Below, piece by piece: positions 8,238 to 16,469 of a DNA stretch of 52,087 bases. Both the position numbers and the translations under genes were made by a program. Numbering within the stretch: position 1 is the stretch's first letter; every line of letters begins with the position of its first letter. The DNA is taken from positions 1 to 52,087 of the forward strand of contig JABDKW010000026.1 in assembly GCA_013002025.1 (NCBI GenBank), given 5' to 3'. Below the pieces are notes generated by a model. That model was not told the origin of the DNA. It saw only the letters and a program-made list of their open reading frames with translations, and ran no database searches. Source of the DNA: Gammaproteobacteria bacterium. GTDB taxonomy: Bacteria; Pseudomonadota; Gammaproteobacteria; Arenicellales; Arenicellaceae.

Positions 8238-9290
8238 CTAGAAGGTCAACTGAAAGCGCACCCGAAACTCATTACCTTCGTCACCGTCCAGATTATCTTC
8301 ACCATCGGTGTAGTTTACACCCAGGCGAACATTTCCATGGGGATACCAGTTCAAGCCCAGCGTGTACGCCGATGCATCGGTCCTGCCCAGTTCGATGTCG
8401 CTATGATTGCCATCGCCCTCTTCCAGTCGCGCAACCACTTCCCAGGCACCGCCCTTGTCACCTGGCTTAACACGCTTGAACTTACCGCCGCTGTAAGGCC
8501 GGGTTTCGCCGGTAAGGATATAGCCAGCCTGAATATAGTAGCCATCGAGATCGGTGTTTCCTTCTTCTCCGTCAACAAACTCGGCCTGAATGTGGAAGGG
8601 ACCCGAAGTGGCGGCCACTTCCAGACCCACCGCAGAATCTTCATCGATATCTTTGTAGGCAATACCCAGGTGAATCAGACTATTTTCCGTTTTATATGGT
8701 GCGATGGTGTAACGAGCCGCAAATCCAGTTTCTTCGCCGGCCTCAGCATCGTTTACATCGTCCGTAAAGAACGCAACGGCATAAGTTTGATTACCCGACA
8801 TTTTACCGTGTAACTGTACACCGTCGGAGCGACCTATTGCGAAACGCTCAGTAATTGCGGAGCGCTCCAACACACTGATGTCCTTAGACGACGTCAGTTC
8901 TTCCAGACCAAATGGCATTTTCTGCCGACCCACTGTGATATTCGCTGCCGAACCGAAACCGCCGTAGCGCAGGTACAGATCTTCAGCACCGCCGCCGTTA
9001 ACATTGAACTGGGATTTAAAGCTCCAGTCATCACCGATCTTGCCGCTGGCGTACAATCGCCCACGACGCAAATCGAAATCATCTTCGTCGGTGACACCAT
9101 TTTTTTCGGCCTTGTTGTAGTCGTACATGATTCGACCGCCGAACTTGAACTGATACTGACCGGATGTGACCGACAATCCACCTTTGGTGGAGACCTTGGT
9201 TTGGGGTTTCGATTCAGACGATTGCGCCTGAGCTTGGATGGTTAGACCAATACCGGCCAACAGGCCAGCCAGTAGTACTAGTTGTTTCAT
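8238..9290 (-). CDS. Phosphate-selective (OprO/OprP-type) outer-membrane porin
   Basis: A 350-residue beta-barrel protein with a signal peptide (about residues 1-22, cleavage near A-Q-A). It shows the porin pattern F-K-F-G-G-R-I-M-Y-D, the segment L-R-R-G-R-L-Y-A-S-G-K-I, V-G-R-Q-K-M-P-F-G-L-E, and a terminal phenylalanine as needed for BAM insertion. These resemble the OprO/OprP family, whose best-known members import phosphate or polyphosphate. The barrel is acidic, so selectivity is not certain. A candidate PHO box lies 76 bases upstream of the ATG and a strong terminator follows, so it seems to be a single-gene unit. Confidence 0.88.
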   Translation of the reverse strand: MKQLVLLAGLLAGIGLTIQAQAQSSESKPQTKVSTKGGLSVTSGQYQFKFGGRIMYDYNKAEKNGVTDEDDFDLRRGRLYASGKIGDDWSFKSQFNVNGGGAEDLYLRYGGFGSAANITVGRQKMPFGLEELTSSKDISVLERSAITERFAIGRSDGVQLHGKMSGNQTYAVAFFTDDVNDAEAGEETGFAARYTIAPYKTENSLIHLGIAYKDIDEDSAVGLEVAATSGPFHIQAEFVDGEEGNTDLDGYYIQAGYILTGETRPYSGGKFKRVKPGDKGGAWEVVARLEEGDGNHSDIELGRTDASAYTLGLNWYPHGNVRLGVNYTDGEDNLDGDEGNEFRVRFQLTF

Positions 9291-9349
9291 TGTTGCTCTC
9301 TCTATATTGGGTTTTACATTAAATGCGAGCGATATCGCGAGATGAGCGT

Positions 9350-9383
9350 ATTGTGCGAAACCTTAGTTACAAAAATATGACAG
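9350..9383 (-). promoter_or_regulatory. Candidate PHO box with spaced -10 element
   Basis: On the minus strand, 9383-9366 reads CTGTCAT ATTT TTGTAAC. That is one perfect and one partial (5 of 7) half-site with the 4-base gap of PhoB sites. Ten bases on is CACAAT (9355-9350), a plausible -10 (4 of 6). PhoB promoters use the box in place of a -35. Its place in front of an OprP-like porin supports the call, but it was found by eye only. Confidence 0.5.
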
Positions 9384-9465
9384 ATTTGGTCAATTCGCAA
9401 TAGTGTGGGTATCGCAGCGAGCCACACTGCACTGCTTAAAGTTTCCGCCGATGGGCAACGCGGCA

Positions 9466-9490
9466 CAAAAAAAGCCGGGCTTGCCCGGCT
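9466..9490 (-). terminator. Rho-independent terminator after the small lipoprotein gene
   Basis: Stem AGCCGGGC (9473-9480 and 9483-9490) with a 2-base apparent loop, followed on the minus strand by seven T residues (9472-9466). It lies about 45 bases past the lipoprotein stop and upstream of the porin promoter. Confidence 0.85.
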
Positions 9491-9534
9491 CTCAAAAAAT
9501 GCTGTGTCTAGGCAGCGCTCTATCAGGCAGCGGC

Positions 9535-9798
9535 TTACTCGTCTGTTTCCTCGCTACTTTCCTCGCTACTTTCCTCGCTACTTTGCCCGCCACTTTGCTG
9601 ATCCGACTGCTGCTTGCGCCATTTATCAAACGAAATGGTTTCATCAGGGTCGGATTCGACGGCTTCTGTCTCGGTAGACCGGACTACCGACGGGGGCCGG
9701 GTAATGTCGGCGCTAGGCTGGTTTTTCTCCGCGACCGTGGCGCGCTTGCCACAGGCACTAAGAGCGAGCAGGAAAATAATGATGAGGGTTTTATTCAT
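9535..9798 (-). CDS. Small lipoprotein with Ser-Glu-rich tail
   Basis: An 87-residue protein of unknown function. It starts M-N-K-T-L-I-I-I-F and has a lipobox L-A-L-S-A-C, so it should be lipid-anchored in the envelope. The rest is hydrophilic. Its tail repeats S-S-E-E, encoded by three perfect 12-base tandem copies (9546-9581), a place where length could vary. The start at 9798 is chosen because it places the signal peptide at the N-terminus. A longer frame from 9915 would add about 39 residues with no such feature. It has its own terminator. Confidence 0.65.
   Translation of the reverse strand: MNKTLIIIFLLALSACGKRATVAEKNQPSADITRPPSVVRSTETEAVESDPDETISFDKWRKQQSDQQSGGQSSEESSEESSEETDE
9546..9581 (-). 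repeat. Three perfect 12-bp tandem repeats
   Basis: TTTCCTCGCTAC occurs three times head to tail, encoding the S-S-E-E repeats at the lipoprotein's C-terminus. The unit keeps the reading frame when gained or lost. Confidence 0.9.
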
Positions 9799-10000
9799 GG
9801 CGGTGTTGGGCTCGTGATGTAATCGGGACAAGGGTTTCAGCGGTGCACTGCCGGTCGCAGAGCCTGCCAACCCCTTCGGGCCACTGGATGATACCAAAAA
9901 GCGATGCCAGCGCACATATATTCACCGACCGCGCCCTTGTTATTGACGACAGTATCGGTACTATTCGGAGTCACTACCGCACACATTGCTCTAGCCTGTA

Positions 10001-10957
10001 ATGACCTTAAAAATCGGCGTGGTGATGGATCCGATCCAATCCATCAACATAAAAAAAGACAGCACCTTTGAGATGCTGTGGCAAGCTCAGCTGCTGGGCT
10101 GGGAATTGTCCTATATGGAACTCGGCGACCTGTCGCTGGACGGCGGTGTGGCGCTGGCCACAGCCCGCGCGCTGAGCGTAAAACAGGACCACAGCGACTG
10201 GTTTGAGTTGAGCGACCAGCAGACCATCAAATTAGGGAACCTGGATGCCATTTTGATGCGCAAAGACCCGCCCTTCGATATGGAATATGTCTATGCAACC
10301 TATATTCTGGAGTTAGCTGAGCGGCAGGGCACGCTGGTGGTAAACGCACCTGATGCGTTGCGCGACTGCAATGAAAAAGCGTACTGCGCTTGGTTTCCGG
10401 AGCTGTGCCCCGAGTTTTTGATCACCCGCAGTGAACAGCAAATTCGTGATTTTCTTGCCCAGCATGAGGACATAATTTTGAAACCGCTGGATGGAATGGG
10501 CGGCACTTCAATATTCAGAGTGCAAAAAGAGTCGCCCAATATTTCGGTAATTATCGAAACCCTCACACAGTATGGGTCACGCTACGCCATGGCCCAGCGA
10601 TATATCGCTGACATCACCTCGGGCGACAAACGTATTCTCATTGTGAATGGCGAAGCAGTGCCCTACAGTCTGGCGCGGATACCCGCAGAGGGCGAAACCC
10701 GTGGCAATCTGGCGGCGGGTGCGACGGGCGTGGCCCAACCATTAAGCCAACGCGACTGGGAAATTGCTGCCGCAGTCGGGCCCGAGTTAGTAAAGCGCAA
10801 TATTTTGTTCGCCGGCCTCGATGTGATCGGCGACTACCTAACTGAGATAAATGTCACCAGCCCCACCTGTATAAAAGAAATCAATGAGGCCTTTGACACC
10901 AATATCGCGCTGGATTTAATGCGAGTGATAGAACAAAAAATAAGCGATCGGGGCTGA
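10001..10957 (+). CDS. gshB: Glutathione synthetase
   Basis: Joins gamma-glutamylcysteine and glycine with ATP to make glutathione. The 318-residue protein has the canonical N-terminus I-G-V-V-M-D-P-I-Q-S-I, the ATP-grasp loop D-G-M-G-G-T-S-I-F, and the C-terminal signature I-N-V-T-S-P-T-C-I. First of a rightward run with a TonB-like gene, ruvX and pyrB. This is the order seen in Pseudomonas minus some members. gshA is not here. Confidence 0.97.
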   Translation: MTLKIGVVMDPIQSINIKKDSTFEMLWQAQLLGWELSYMELGDLSLDGGVALATARALSVKQDHSDWFELSDQQTIKLGNLDAILMRKDPPFDMEYVYATYILELAERQGTLVVNAPDALRDCNEKAYCAWFPELCPEFLITRSEQQIRDFLAQHEDIILKPLDGMGGTSIFRVQKESPNISVIIETLTQYGSRYAMAQRYIADITSGDKRILIVNGEAVPYSLARIPAEGETRGNLAAGATGVAQPLSQRDWEIAAAVGPELVKRNILFAGLDVIGDYLTEINVTSPTCIKEINEAFDTNIALDLMRVIEQKISDRG

Positions 10958-10970
10958 ACGGGCGCGGCAG

Positions 10971-11855
10971 ATGAGTAGCCAACAGGACCTGCTGAGCGTC
11001 ACCGCTTTCTTTTCGGGGTTGGTGCATGCGGTCATTATTTTAGGGATTAGTTTCAAACTGCCTGACATCGCGGATTTGCAGAATACCGACAATATGTTGG
11101 ATGTGATTTTGGTAAATTCGCCTAACAATAAGGAACCCGATGACGCCGAGCTGATTTCAACCAGCAACACTCAGGGTGGTGGCCAGGATGACCGGGCTGC
11201 GTCCTCTCCGGTACCGTATAAAGCGGTAACCAATTCACCCGTTAAGACCATCAAGCGTACGGCCAACCAACAAGCGGTCACCCGATTGTCGCCAAATCAG
11301 CTGCTAACCGCTCAACAGGGCGAGTTGAGCGTACCCGCGCAACGTCCAGACCAAACTCGCCTGGAGTCTAAACGCGCCATTCAAGGGCCTGACCGGGTGA
11401 CCACCAAGTCGCAGCGCGAAATGGAACGCGAACGGTTAATTGCGAAACTCAGTCAGCAGTGGGAAGACTATCAAAAACGCCCCAACAAAGAATATTTGTC
11501 GCCTAGTTCCAAGCAACATGAAGCGGCGGAATACCTCGACAAGTGGCGTAAAAAAGTAGAATTAGTTGGCAATAAGAACTATCCGCGCCAAGCCCAGTCG
11601 CGCGGCTTATCGGGCACCCTGATTCTAACCGTGGAAATTAATCGCAACGGGACCATAAACGCCATCAACGTGAACAGCCCCTCGCGGCACCGTGTACTCA
11701 ATGACGCGGCGGTTCGCTTCGTGCGCAACGCCTCGCCGTTTGATCCATTCCCAAAGGAGATCAACCGCAACACCGATATTCTGGTGATTACCCGCGCCTT
11801 TCATTTTCTTAATAACAATAGCCTCTCGAGCTCGGATGCGTCCGCAGCGCGCTAG
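10971..11855 (+). CDS. tonB: TonB-like energy transducer
   Basis: A 294-residue protein with one N-terminal membrane segment (about residues 8-26) and a long polar periplasmic linker (about 40-200) without the usual proline-rich repeats. A C-terminal TonB-type domain (about 205-290) has Y-P-R-Q-A-Q-S-R-G-L-S-G-T-L-I-L-T-V. It probably passes inner-membrane energy to outer-membrane receptors such as the one at 24858. No exbB/exbD is nearby. This divergent tonB next to gshB is conserved in Pseudomonas (tonB3 type, linked there to twitching motility), so a pilus role is also possible. It begins 13 bases after gshB. Confidence 0.78.
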   Translation: MSSQQDLLSVTAFFSGLVHAVIILGISFKLPDIADLQNTDNMLDVILVNSPNNKEPDDAELISTSNTQGGGQDDRAASSPVPYKAVTNSPVKTIKRTANQQAVTRLSPNQLLTAQQGELSVPAQRPDQTRLESKRAIQGPDRVTTKSQREMERERLIAKLSQQWEDYQKRPNKEYLSPSSKQHEAAEYLDKWRKKVELVGNKNYPRQAQSRGLSGTLILTVEINRNGTINAINVNSPSRHRVLNDAAVRFVRNASPFDPFPKEINRNTDILVITRAFHFLNNNSLSSSDASAAR

Positions 11856-11878
11856 CTGGCACGGTCGATCAATAAGTC

Positions 11879-12286
11879 TTGAAACCAACGACGGTAATAG
11901 CTCTGGACGTGGGCCTGAAGCGTACCGGTGCTGCGGTAGCCAATGCCAGCAGCGCCGTTGCGCAACCGTGTGGCGTTATCGGTATGCGACGCGGGCGCCC
12001 CGACTGGCGGTTACTGGATCAACTGATTGCAAAATGGCAACCAGATGAGATCCTGATCGGCGACCCGAACACCGATGCGCCGGAATTAAACAAAGCCATA
12101 AATCGCATCATTGCGTATGTACAGGGCACTCACAAGTTGCCGGTAAAACGCTGCGATGAAGCCTACACCACAGATGCCGCCAATGCCGAAATGGCCAGCC
12201 AAAAACTGACCCATGCCAAAAAGGTAGAGCTACGCGACCAGATTGCCGCATGCCTGATGTTGGAGGCGTATTTGAGCAGCCTGTGA
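11879..12286 (+). CDS. ruvX: Putative pre-16S rRNA nuclease (YqgF/RuvX)
   Basis: A 135-residue RNase H-like protein thought to process the 5' end of 16S rRNA, formerly called a Holliday junction resolvase. Visible residues are the Asp in V-I-A-L-D-V-G (Asp10), the Glu in R-C-D-E-A-Y-T-T, and the Asp in L-R-D-Q-I-A-A-C-L. The best start is TTG at 11879, as no ATG fits. It lies between tonB and pyrB, while yqgE, usually just upstream in this block, is absent. Confidence 0.88.
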   Translation: MKPTTVIALDVGLKRTGAAVANASSAVAQPCGVIGMRRGRPDWRLLDQLIAKWQPDEILIGDPNTDAPELNKAINRIIAYVQGTHKLPVKRCDEAYTTDAANAEMASQKLTHAKKVELRDQIAACLMLEAYLSSL

Positions 12287-12363
12287 GGCGACCAATCGCT
12301 GTGCTATTCTTGCGCCACTCGTTACAGTTCAACCCAGCGTCTCATAAGCAAGCATAACGCCGC

Positions 12364-13287
12364 ATGTTGCCCTTCGCCTCACTCACCTCTTCGCGCCAGC
12401 TAACGCCAGACATTATCAGCGGGCTATTTGTCGCGATCGACAATATGGCGACCATTGTTGCAGAACAAGGCACCTCTACTTTGCTGCAGGACAAAGTAGT
12501 TGCGTTGCTATTTTTCGAGCCCAGCTCTCGCACCATGCTCAGTTTTCAATCGGCGGCACAACGGCTTAAAGCTGGCACAATATTTGCGCAAAGCGCGAGC
12601 ACTACCTCCTTCGAAAAAGGAGAAAGTCTCGAAGACCTGATTCAAATCGTCAACGGCTATGCCGACATCATTGTGATGCGACACTCACAACCGGGCAGCG
12701 CAGAAGTTGCCGCACAGGTTAGTGACGCGCCGTTTATAAATGCGGGCGACGGCGGCAATGAGCACCCCACTCAATCAATTATCGATAGTTACACAATCCA
12801 TAAACACCGAGGCCGACTGGATAACCTCAATGTGGTGTTTGGTTTTGATTCCTTACAATCACGCAGCATTCATTCGCTGTCGCGTCTATTAGCACAATAC
12901 GAGGGGAACCGGTTTACCTTCACCGGGCCGCAAGAGTTATGGCCCAGCAGTGAATTGTTGTCGGAGTTGAGGGCTGCAGGGGCACAATGTGATTGCGTCA
13001 GTGAAGTCGATTATCGAGACAACTTCGATGTGGTCTACGTCAATCGATTACAGGAAGAACGCTTTGCGGACACGACCCTGTTTGAAGCTAACCGTCGCAA
13101 ATATCGAATCACGCGCGATAACATTGAGGGCTGCGATGCGTTACTGCTGGATCCACTACCTCGCATCGACGAGATCGCCACCGAGGTCGATGCGCTGGAG
13201 AACGCCGTGTATTTCAAACAGGCCAGCTACGGTGTACCGGTTCGCATGGCCTTGCTAGCGTTATTGCTCGGGAAAATCAACCTCTAA
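12364..13287 (+). CDS. pyrB: Aspartate carbamoyltransferase catalytic subunit
   Basis: Condenses carbamoyl phosphate and aspartate in pyrimidine synthesis. The 307-residue length is close to the E. coli catalytic chain. Motifs present are P-S-S-R-T-M-L-S-F (carbamoyl-phosphate loop), the E-K-G-E-S-L loop, I-V-M-R-H, E-H-P-T-Q and N-R-L-Q-E-E-R. The usual HPLPR loop reads D-P-L-P-R. No regulatory chain (pyrI), pyrC-like partner or pyrR lies beside it, unlike the Pseudomonas block. It ends the rightward run, facing pilU 58 bases away with no clear terminator. Confidence 0.94.
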   Translation: MLPFASLTSSRQLTPDIISGLFVAIDNMATIVAEQGTSTLLQDKVVALLFFEPSSRTMLSFQSAAQRLKAGTIFAQSASTTSFEKGESLEDLIQIVNGYADIIVMRHSQPGSAEVAAQVSDAPFINAGDGGNEHPTQSIIDSYTIHKHRGRLDNLNVVFGFDSLQSRSIHSLSRLLAQYEGNRFTFTGPQELWPSSELLSELRAAGAQCDCVSEVDYRDNFDVVYVNRLQEERFADTTLFEANRRKYRITRDNIEGCDALLLDPLPRIDEIATEVDALENAVYFKQASYGVPVRMALLALLLGKINL

Positions 13288-13345
13288 TCGCCGGCCTTAC
13301 GGGGTCTTGTGTCTATCGTGAGCGCGAACGGATGAGCCCGCTGCG

Positions 13346-14476
13346 CTAGTGCTCATCTTCCTCAATCATTACATCGGCCATCGTTTCACCGAACTCTGTC
13401 TTGGCCGCTTCCTTACCGCGCAATTTGATCGCCAGACGCAAATCGTTTTCGGATTCTGCGTTCTTAATAGCATCCTCGTAGGTAATTAAGTCCTTTTCGT
13501 GCAGATCAAACAGCGACTGGTCAAACGTCTGCATGCCCCAGTCAGTTGATTTTTCAATACCCGCACGAATTTCATCGATGCGGTGCCCCTTGATCATGTC
13601 CGAAATCATCGGGCTGTTAATTAATACTTCCACTGCCGGTACCCGACCTTCTCTACCTTTAATTGGCAGCAGTCGTTGCGACACCAGCCCATAGAGATTC
13701 AAGGAAAGGTCCATCGCGAGTTGATCGCGGCGATCGGCGGGGAAAAAGTTAAAGATACGATCCAGCGCCTGATAGGAGTTGTTGGCGTGCAGCGTGGCAA
13801 TACAAAGATGACCCGTTTCAGAAAACACAATGGCGGCGTCCATGGTTTCGCGGGTTCGAATCTCACCAATCTGAATGACATCTGGCGCCTGGCGCATGGC
13901 ATTGACCAACGCAGTTTCAAAGGACTCTGTGTCCACGCCCACTTCGCGCTGAGTAATGACCGACTTCTTATGCGTGTGCAAATACTCAATCGGATCCTCT
14001 ACCGTAATGATGTGATCCTGAGCATTGCGGTTTCGGTAATCAACCAGCGACGCCATTGAGGTACTCTTACCGGTTCCCGTTCCGCCAACGAAAACCAATA
14101 ATCCGCGCCGCTTCATAATCATCTTCTTGAGAACTTCGGGAATTTGTAGTTCTTCGACGGTTGGAATCGAGGTTTTGATTGCCCGTAAAACTGCGCCTAC
14201 ATTGTCTTGCTGAATAAAAATATTGACCCGAAAACGACCAATTTGCTTGGGGTGAATAGCAAAATTACACTCCTTGGTACTTTCAAAAATCCGACGTTGC
14301 TCCTCATTCATGATGCTGTAGCAAAGCTCCTGCGACTCCTTGCCATTCAGGGGGTTGCCGGCGATCGGGAAAATTTTTCCGTCCACCTTAAAGCAGGGCG
14401 TCGCGTTCGCCGTAATAAACATGTCCGACGCGTTCTTAATCATCATCGCGCGCAGCAAGTCAGCCATTTTGTACAT
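13346..14476 (-). CDS. pilU: Type IV pilus retraction ATPase accessory PilU
   Basis: A 376-residue hexameric secretion-type ATPase that assists PilT in retracting type IV pili at the inner membrane. Walker A GGTGTGKS is at residues 131-138, with an Asp box and the Walker B and His-box region S-E-T-G-H-L-C-I-A-T-L-H. The acidic tail, M-I-E-E-D-E-H, is typical of PilU. A GGGAG ribosome site eight bases before the ATG supports this start. It is downstream of pilT (87-base gap), as in Pseudomonas. Confidence 0.95.
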   Translation of the reverse strand: MYKMADLLRAMMIKNASDMFITANATPCFKVDGKIFPIAGNPLNGKESQELCYSIMNEEQRRIFESTKECNFAIHPKQIGRFRVNIFIQQDNVGAVLRAIKTSIPTVEELQIPEVLKKMIMKRRGLLVFVGGTGTGKSTSMASLVDYRNRNAQDHIITVEDPIEYLHTHKKSVITQREVGVDTESFETALVNAMRQAPDVIQIGEIRTRETMDAAIVFSETGHLCIATLHANNSYQALDRIFNFFPADRRDQLAMDLSLNLYGLVSQRLLPIKGREGRVPAVEVLINSPMISDMIKGHRIDEIRAGIEKSTDWGMQTFDQSLFDLHEKDLITYEDAIKNAESENDLRLAIKLRGKEAAKTEFGETMADVMIEEDEH

Positions 14477-14563
14477 TGTTAATACTCCCGCAAATTTGGT
14501 CGACGACCTGTAGAAACGATTGGCAGATTGATCATATAAACGTGGGCTCCATTAAACCTCAGA

Positions 14564-15601
14564 TCACATAAATTTAGATTTATCGACCGCCCGGGCCCTT
14601 GCATCGCCCTGACTGATCAGCCGGTCGCGCACCAGCGATTGCATACACTGATCAAGAGTTTGCATCCCCTCGCCCTGCCCGGTCTGAATCATTGAGTACA
14701 TCTGCGCCACCTTGTCTTCTCGGATCAGGTTACGAATAGCTGACGTACCCAGCATAATTTCATGCGCAGCCACCCGGCCTCCGCCAACTTTTTTAATAAG
14801 TGTTTGCGCAATGACCGCCTGAATGGATTCAGACAGCATTGAACGCACCATAGACTTTTCTTCGGCTGGAAATACATCGACGATCCGGTCGATGGTTTTG
14901 GGCGCTGAACTGGTGTGCAATGTCGCCAATACCAGATGGCCGGTTTCGGCCGCGGTCATCGCCAGACGAATGGTTTCAAGATCCCGCAATTCGCCAACCA
15001 GAATAATATCCGGATCTTCGCGAAGTGCCGATCGCAAGGCATTCTCAAAACTGTGCGTGTTCTCATGCAACTCGCGCTGGTTAACCAGAGAGTTCTTACT
15101 CTGATGCACGAATTCAATCGGGTCTTCGATGGTGAGAATATGCGAACGTTGTTTGTCATTAATATGGTCGACCATGGCCGCCAACGTAGTGGACTTGCCC
15201 GACCCGGTCGGCCCGGTCACCAGCACCAGCCCACGGGGGCGCATACAAATTTCGCGGAACACGCTAGGCGCATCCAAATCATCGAGACTCAGCACCACCG
15301 AGGGGATGGTCCGAAACACGGCAGCCGGCCCACGATCTTGATTGAAAGCGTTTACGCGAAAGCGTGCTACATTTGGAATTTCAAAGGAGAAATCCACCTC
15401 TAATTCTTCCTCATACACTTTGCGCTGGTTATCGTTCATGATGTCAAAAATCATTTTTTGCACCAGTTCACGATCCATAACCGGCAAGCTGATCTTTTTG
15501 ATATCACCATCAACGCGCAACAGTGGCGGCATACCCGCAGATATATGCAGGTCAGACGCTTTATTATTTTGTGCAAATGCCAGTAATTCAGAAATATCCA
15601 T
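14564..15601 (-). CDS. pilT: Type IV pilus twitching motility ATPase PilT
   Basis: A 345-residue retraction motor for type IV pili. Walker A GPTGSGKST is at residues 130-138. It also has E-D-P-I-E-F-V-H, R-E-D-P-D-I-I-L-V-G-E-L-R and the His box E-T-G-H-L-V-L-A-T-L-H-T. Full length for PilT. Divergent from yggS with 78 bases between the starts, the same junction as in Pseudomonas. Twitching motility, and DNA uptake if competent, would be expected in the host. Confidence 0.97.
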   Translation of the reverse strand: MDISELLAFAQNNKASDLHISAGMPPLLRVDGDIKKISLPVMDRELVQKMIFDIMNDNQRKVYEEELEVDFSFEIPNVARFRVNAFNQDRGPAAVFRTIPSVVLSLDDLDAPSVFREICMRPRGLVLVTGPTGSGKSTTLAAMVDHINDKQRSHILTIEDPIEFVHQSKNSLVNQRELHENTHSFENALRSALREDPDIILVGELRDLETIRLAMTAAETGHLVLATLHTSSAPKTIDRIVDVFPAEEKSMVRSMLSESIQAVIAQTLIKKVGGGRVAAHEIMLGTSAIRNLIREDKVAQMYSMIQTGQGEGMQTLDQCMQSLVRDRLISQGDARARAVDKSKFM

Positions 15602-15679
15602 GGATTCTCCGCGATTAAACGATCAGATATATGCGTTACAATTTACTCATCGCTAAGCAGTATACCTAGAACGAAGCTT

Positions 15680-16384
15680 ATGAGGAATATAGATTACGCT
15701 TCTAAACAACTGAATAAGATACGAAATCGAATCTCGCAGGCCGCCGAAAACGTCGGCAGAGAGGCGTCTTCCGTGGTCTTAATCGGGGCCGCCAAACAGC
15801 AGGACGCGGCGCTGTGCGAGGCGTTTTGCGAGGCTGGATTGGAGGCCTTGGGAGAGAATTTTGTGCAACAGGGGATCGAACGCCAAAAAGTTATTCCGCG
15901 GCAACGAGTGCAATGGCACTTTATTGGCAAGATTCAAAGTAATAAAACGCGCCTGATTGGGCAGCACTTCGACTGGGTTCATGGTGTTGATCGATTAAAA
16001 GTGGCGCGGCGCTTTTCGGATCAGTCGGCTGGGAATTCTGCCCTGCAGATTCTGTTGCAATTAAACATCGACGACGAAGCCAGCAAAGCCGGCATCGCTC
16101 TGAACCAAGCGCCGCAACTGTGTGACCAAGTGGCGCAGCTGCCCAATCTGCAACTGCGTGGCTTTATGTTAATACCCAAACCGAATCGTGCGGGGGCCGA
16201 GAGACGCAGGCCTTTTGCCTTGGCGCGCGAAGCTCTAGCAAGCGTTAATCAGCGATATGGTTTGGCAATGGATTCACTTTCCATGGGCATGTCCAGCGAT
16301 TTGGAAGACGCCATTGCGGAGGGTGCAACAATGGTTCGCGTGGGCACAGATCTATTTGGCCAGCGCCCAGCCCACCAAGACTAG
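15680..16384 (+). CDS. yggS: PLP homeostasis protein (YggS/PROSC family)
   Basis: A 234-residue single-domain pyridoxal-phosphate-binding protein that keeps the PLP supply balanced and affects amino-acid pools. It shows V-V-L-I-G-A-A-K-Q, with the PLP lysine expected there, then the family segment W-H-F-I-G-K-I-Q-S-N-K, and S-M-G-M-S-S-D-L-E-D-A-I near the end. Family members usually read V-S-K before the lysine region; here it reads A-A-K. First of the yggS-proC-yggT-metX-metW run. Confidence 0.93.
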   Translation: MRNIDYASKQLNKIRNRISQAAENVGREASSVVLIGAAKQQDAALCEAFCEAGLEALGENFVQQGIERQKVIPRQRVQWHFIGKIQSNKTRLIGQHFDWVHGVDRLKVARRFSDQSAGNSALQILLQLNIDDEASKAGIALNQAPQLCDQVAQLPNLQLRGFMLIPKPNRAGAERRRPFALAREALASVNQRYGLAMDSLSMGMSSDLEDAIAEGATMVRVGTDLFGQRPAHQD

Positions 16385-16469
16385 ACAAAATCGTCAACCG
16401 TCGCAGGATGCATTTGCCGCGGTCGGCACGTACAATAACCAGCCGCTGCATAACTTTTCTATTACTATT

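Noticed and set aside
8235..8813. 192-residue plus-strand frame opposite the porin gene
   Set aside because: Fully antisense to a clear porin gene with signal peptide and terminal Phe; no recognisable domain.
14915..15403. 162-residue plus-strand frame opposite pilT
   Set aside because: Antisense to the conserved ATPase core of PilT, with no motif of its own.
16257..16469. ProC extended to 16257
   Set aside because: It would overlap the yggS tail by 128 bases and encodes no family sequence; the Rossmann motif begins right after TTG 16470.
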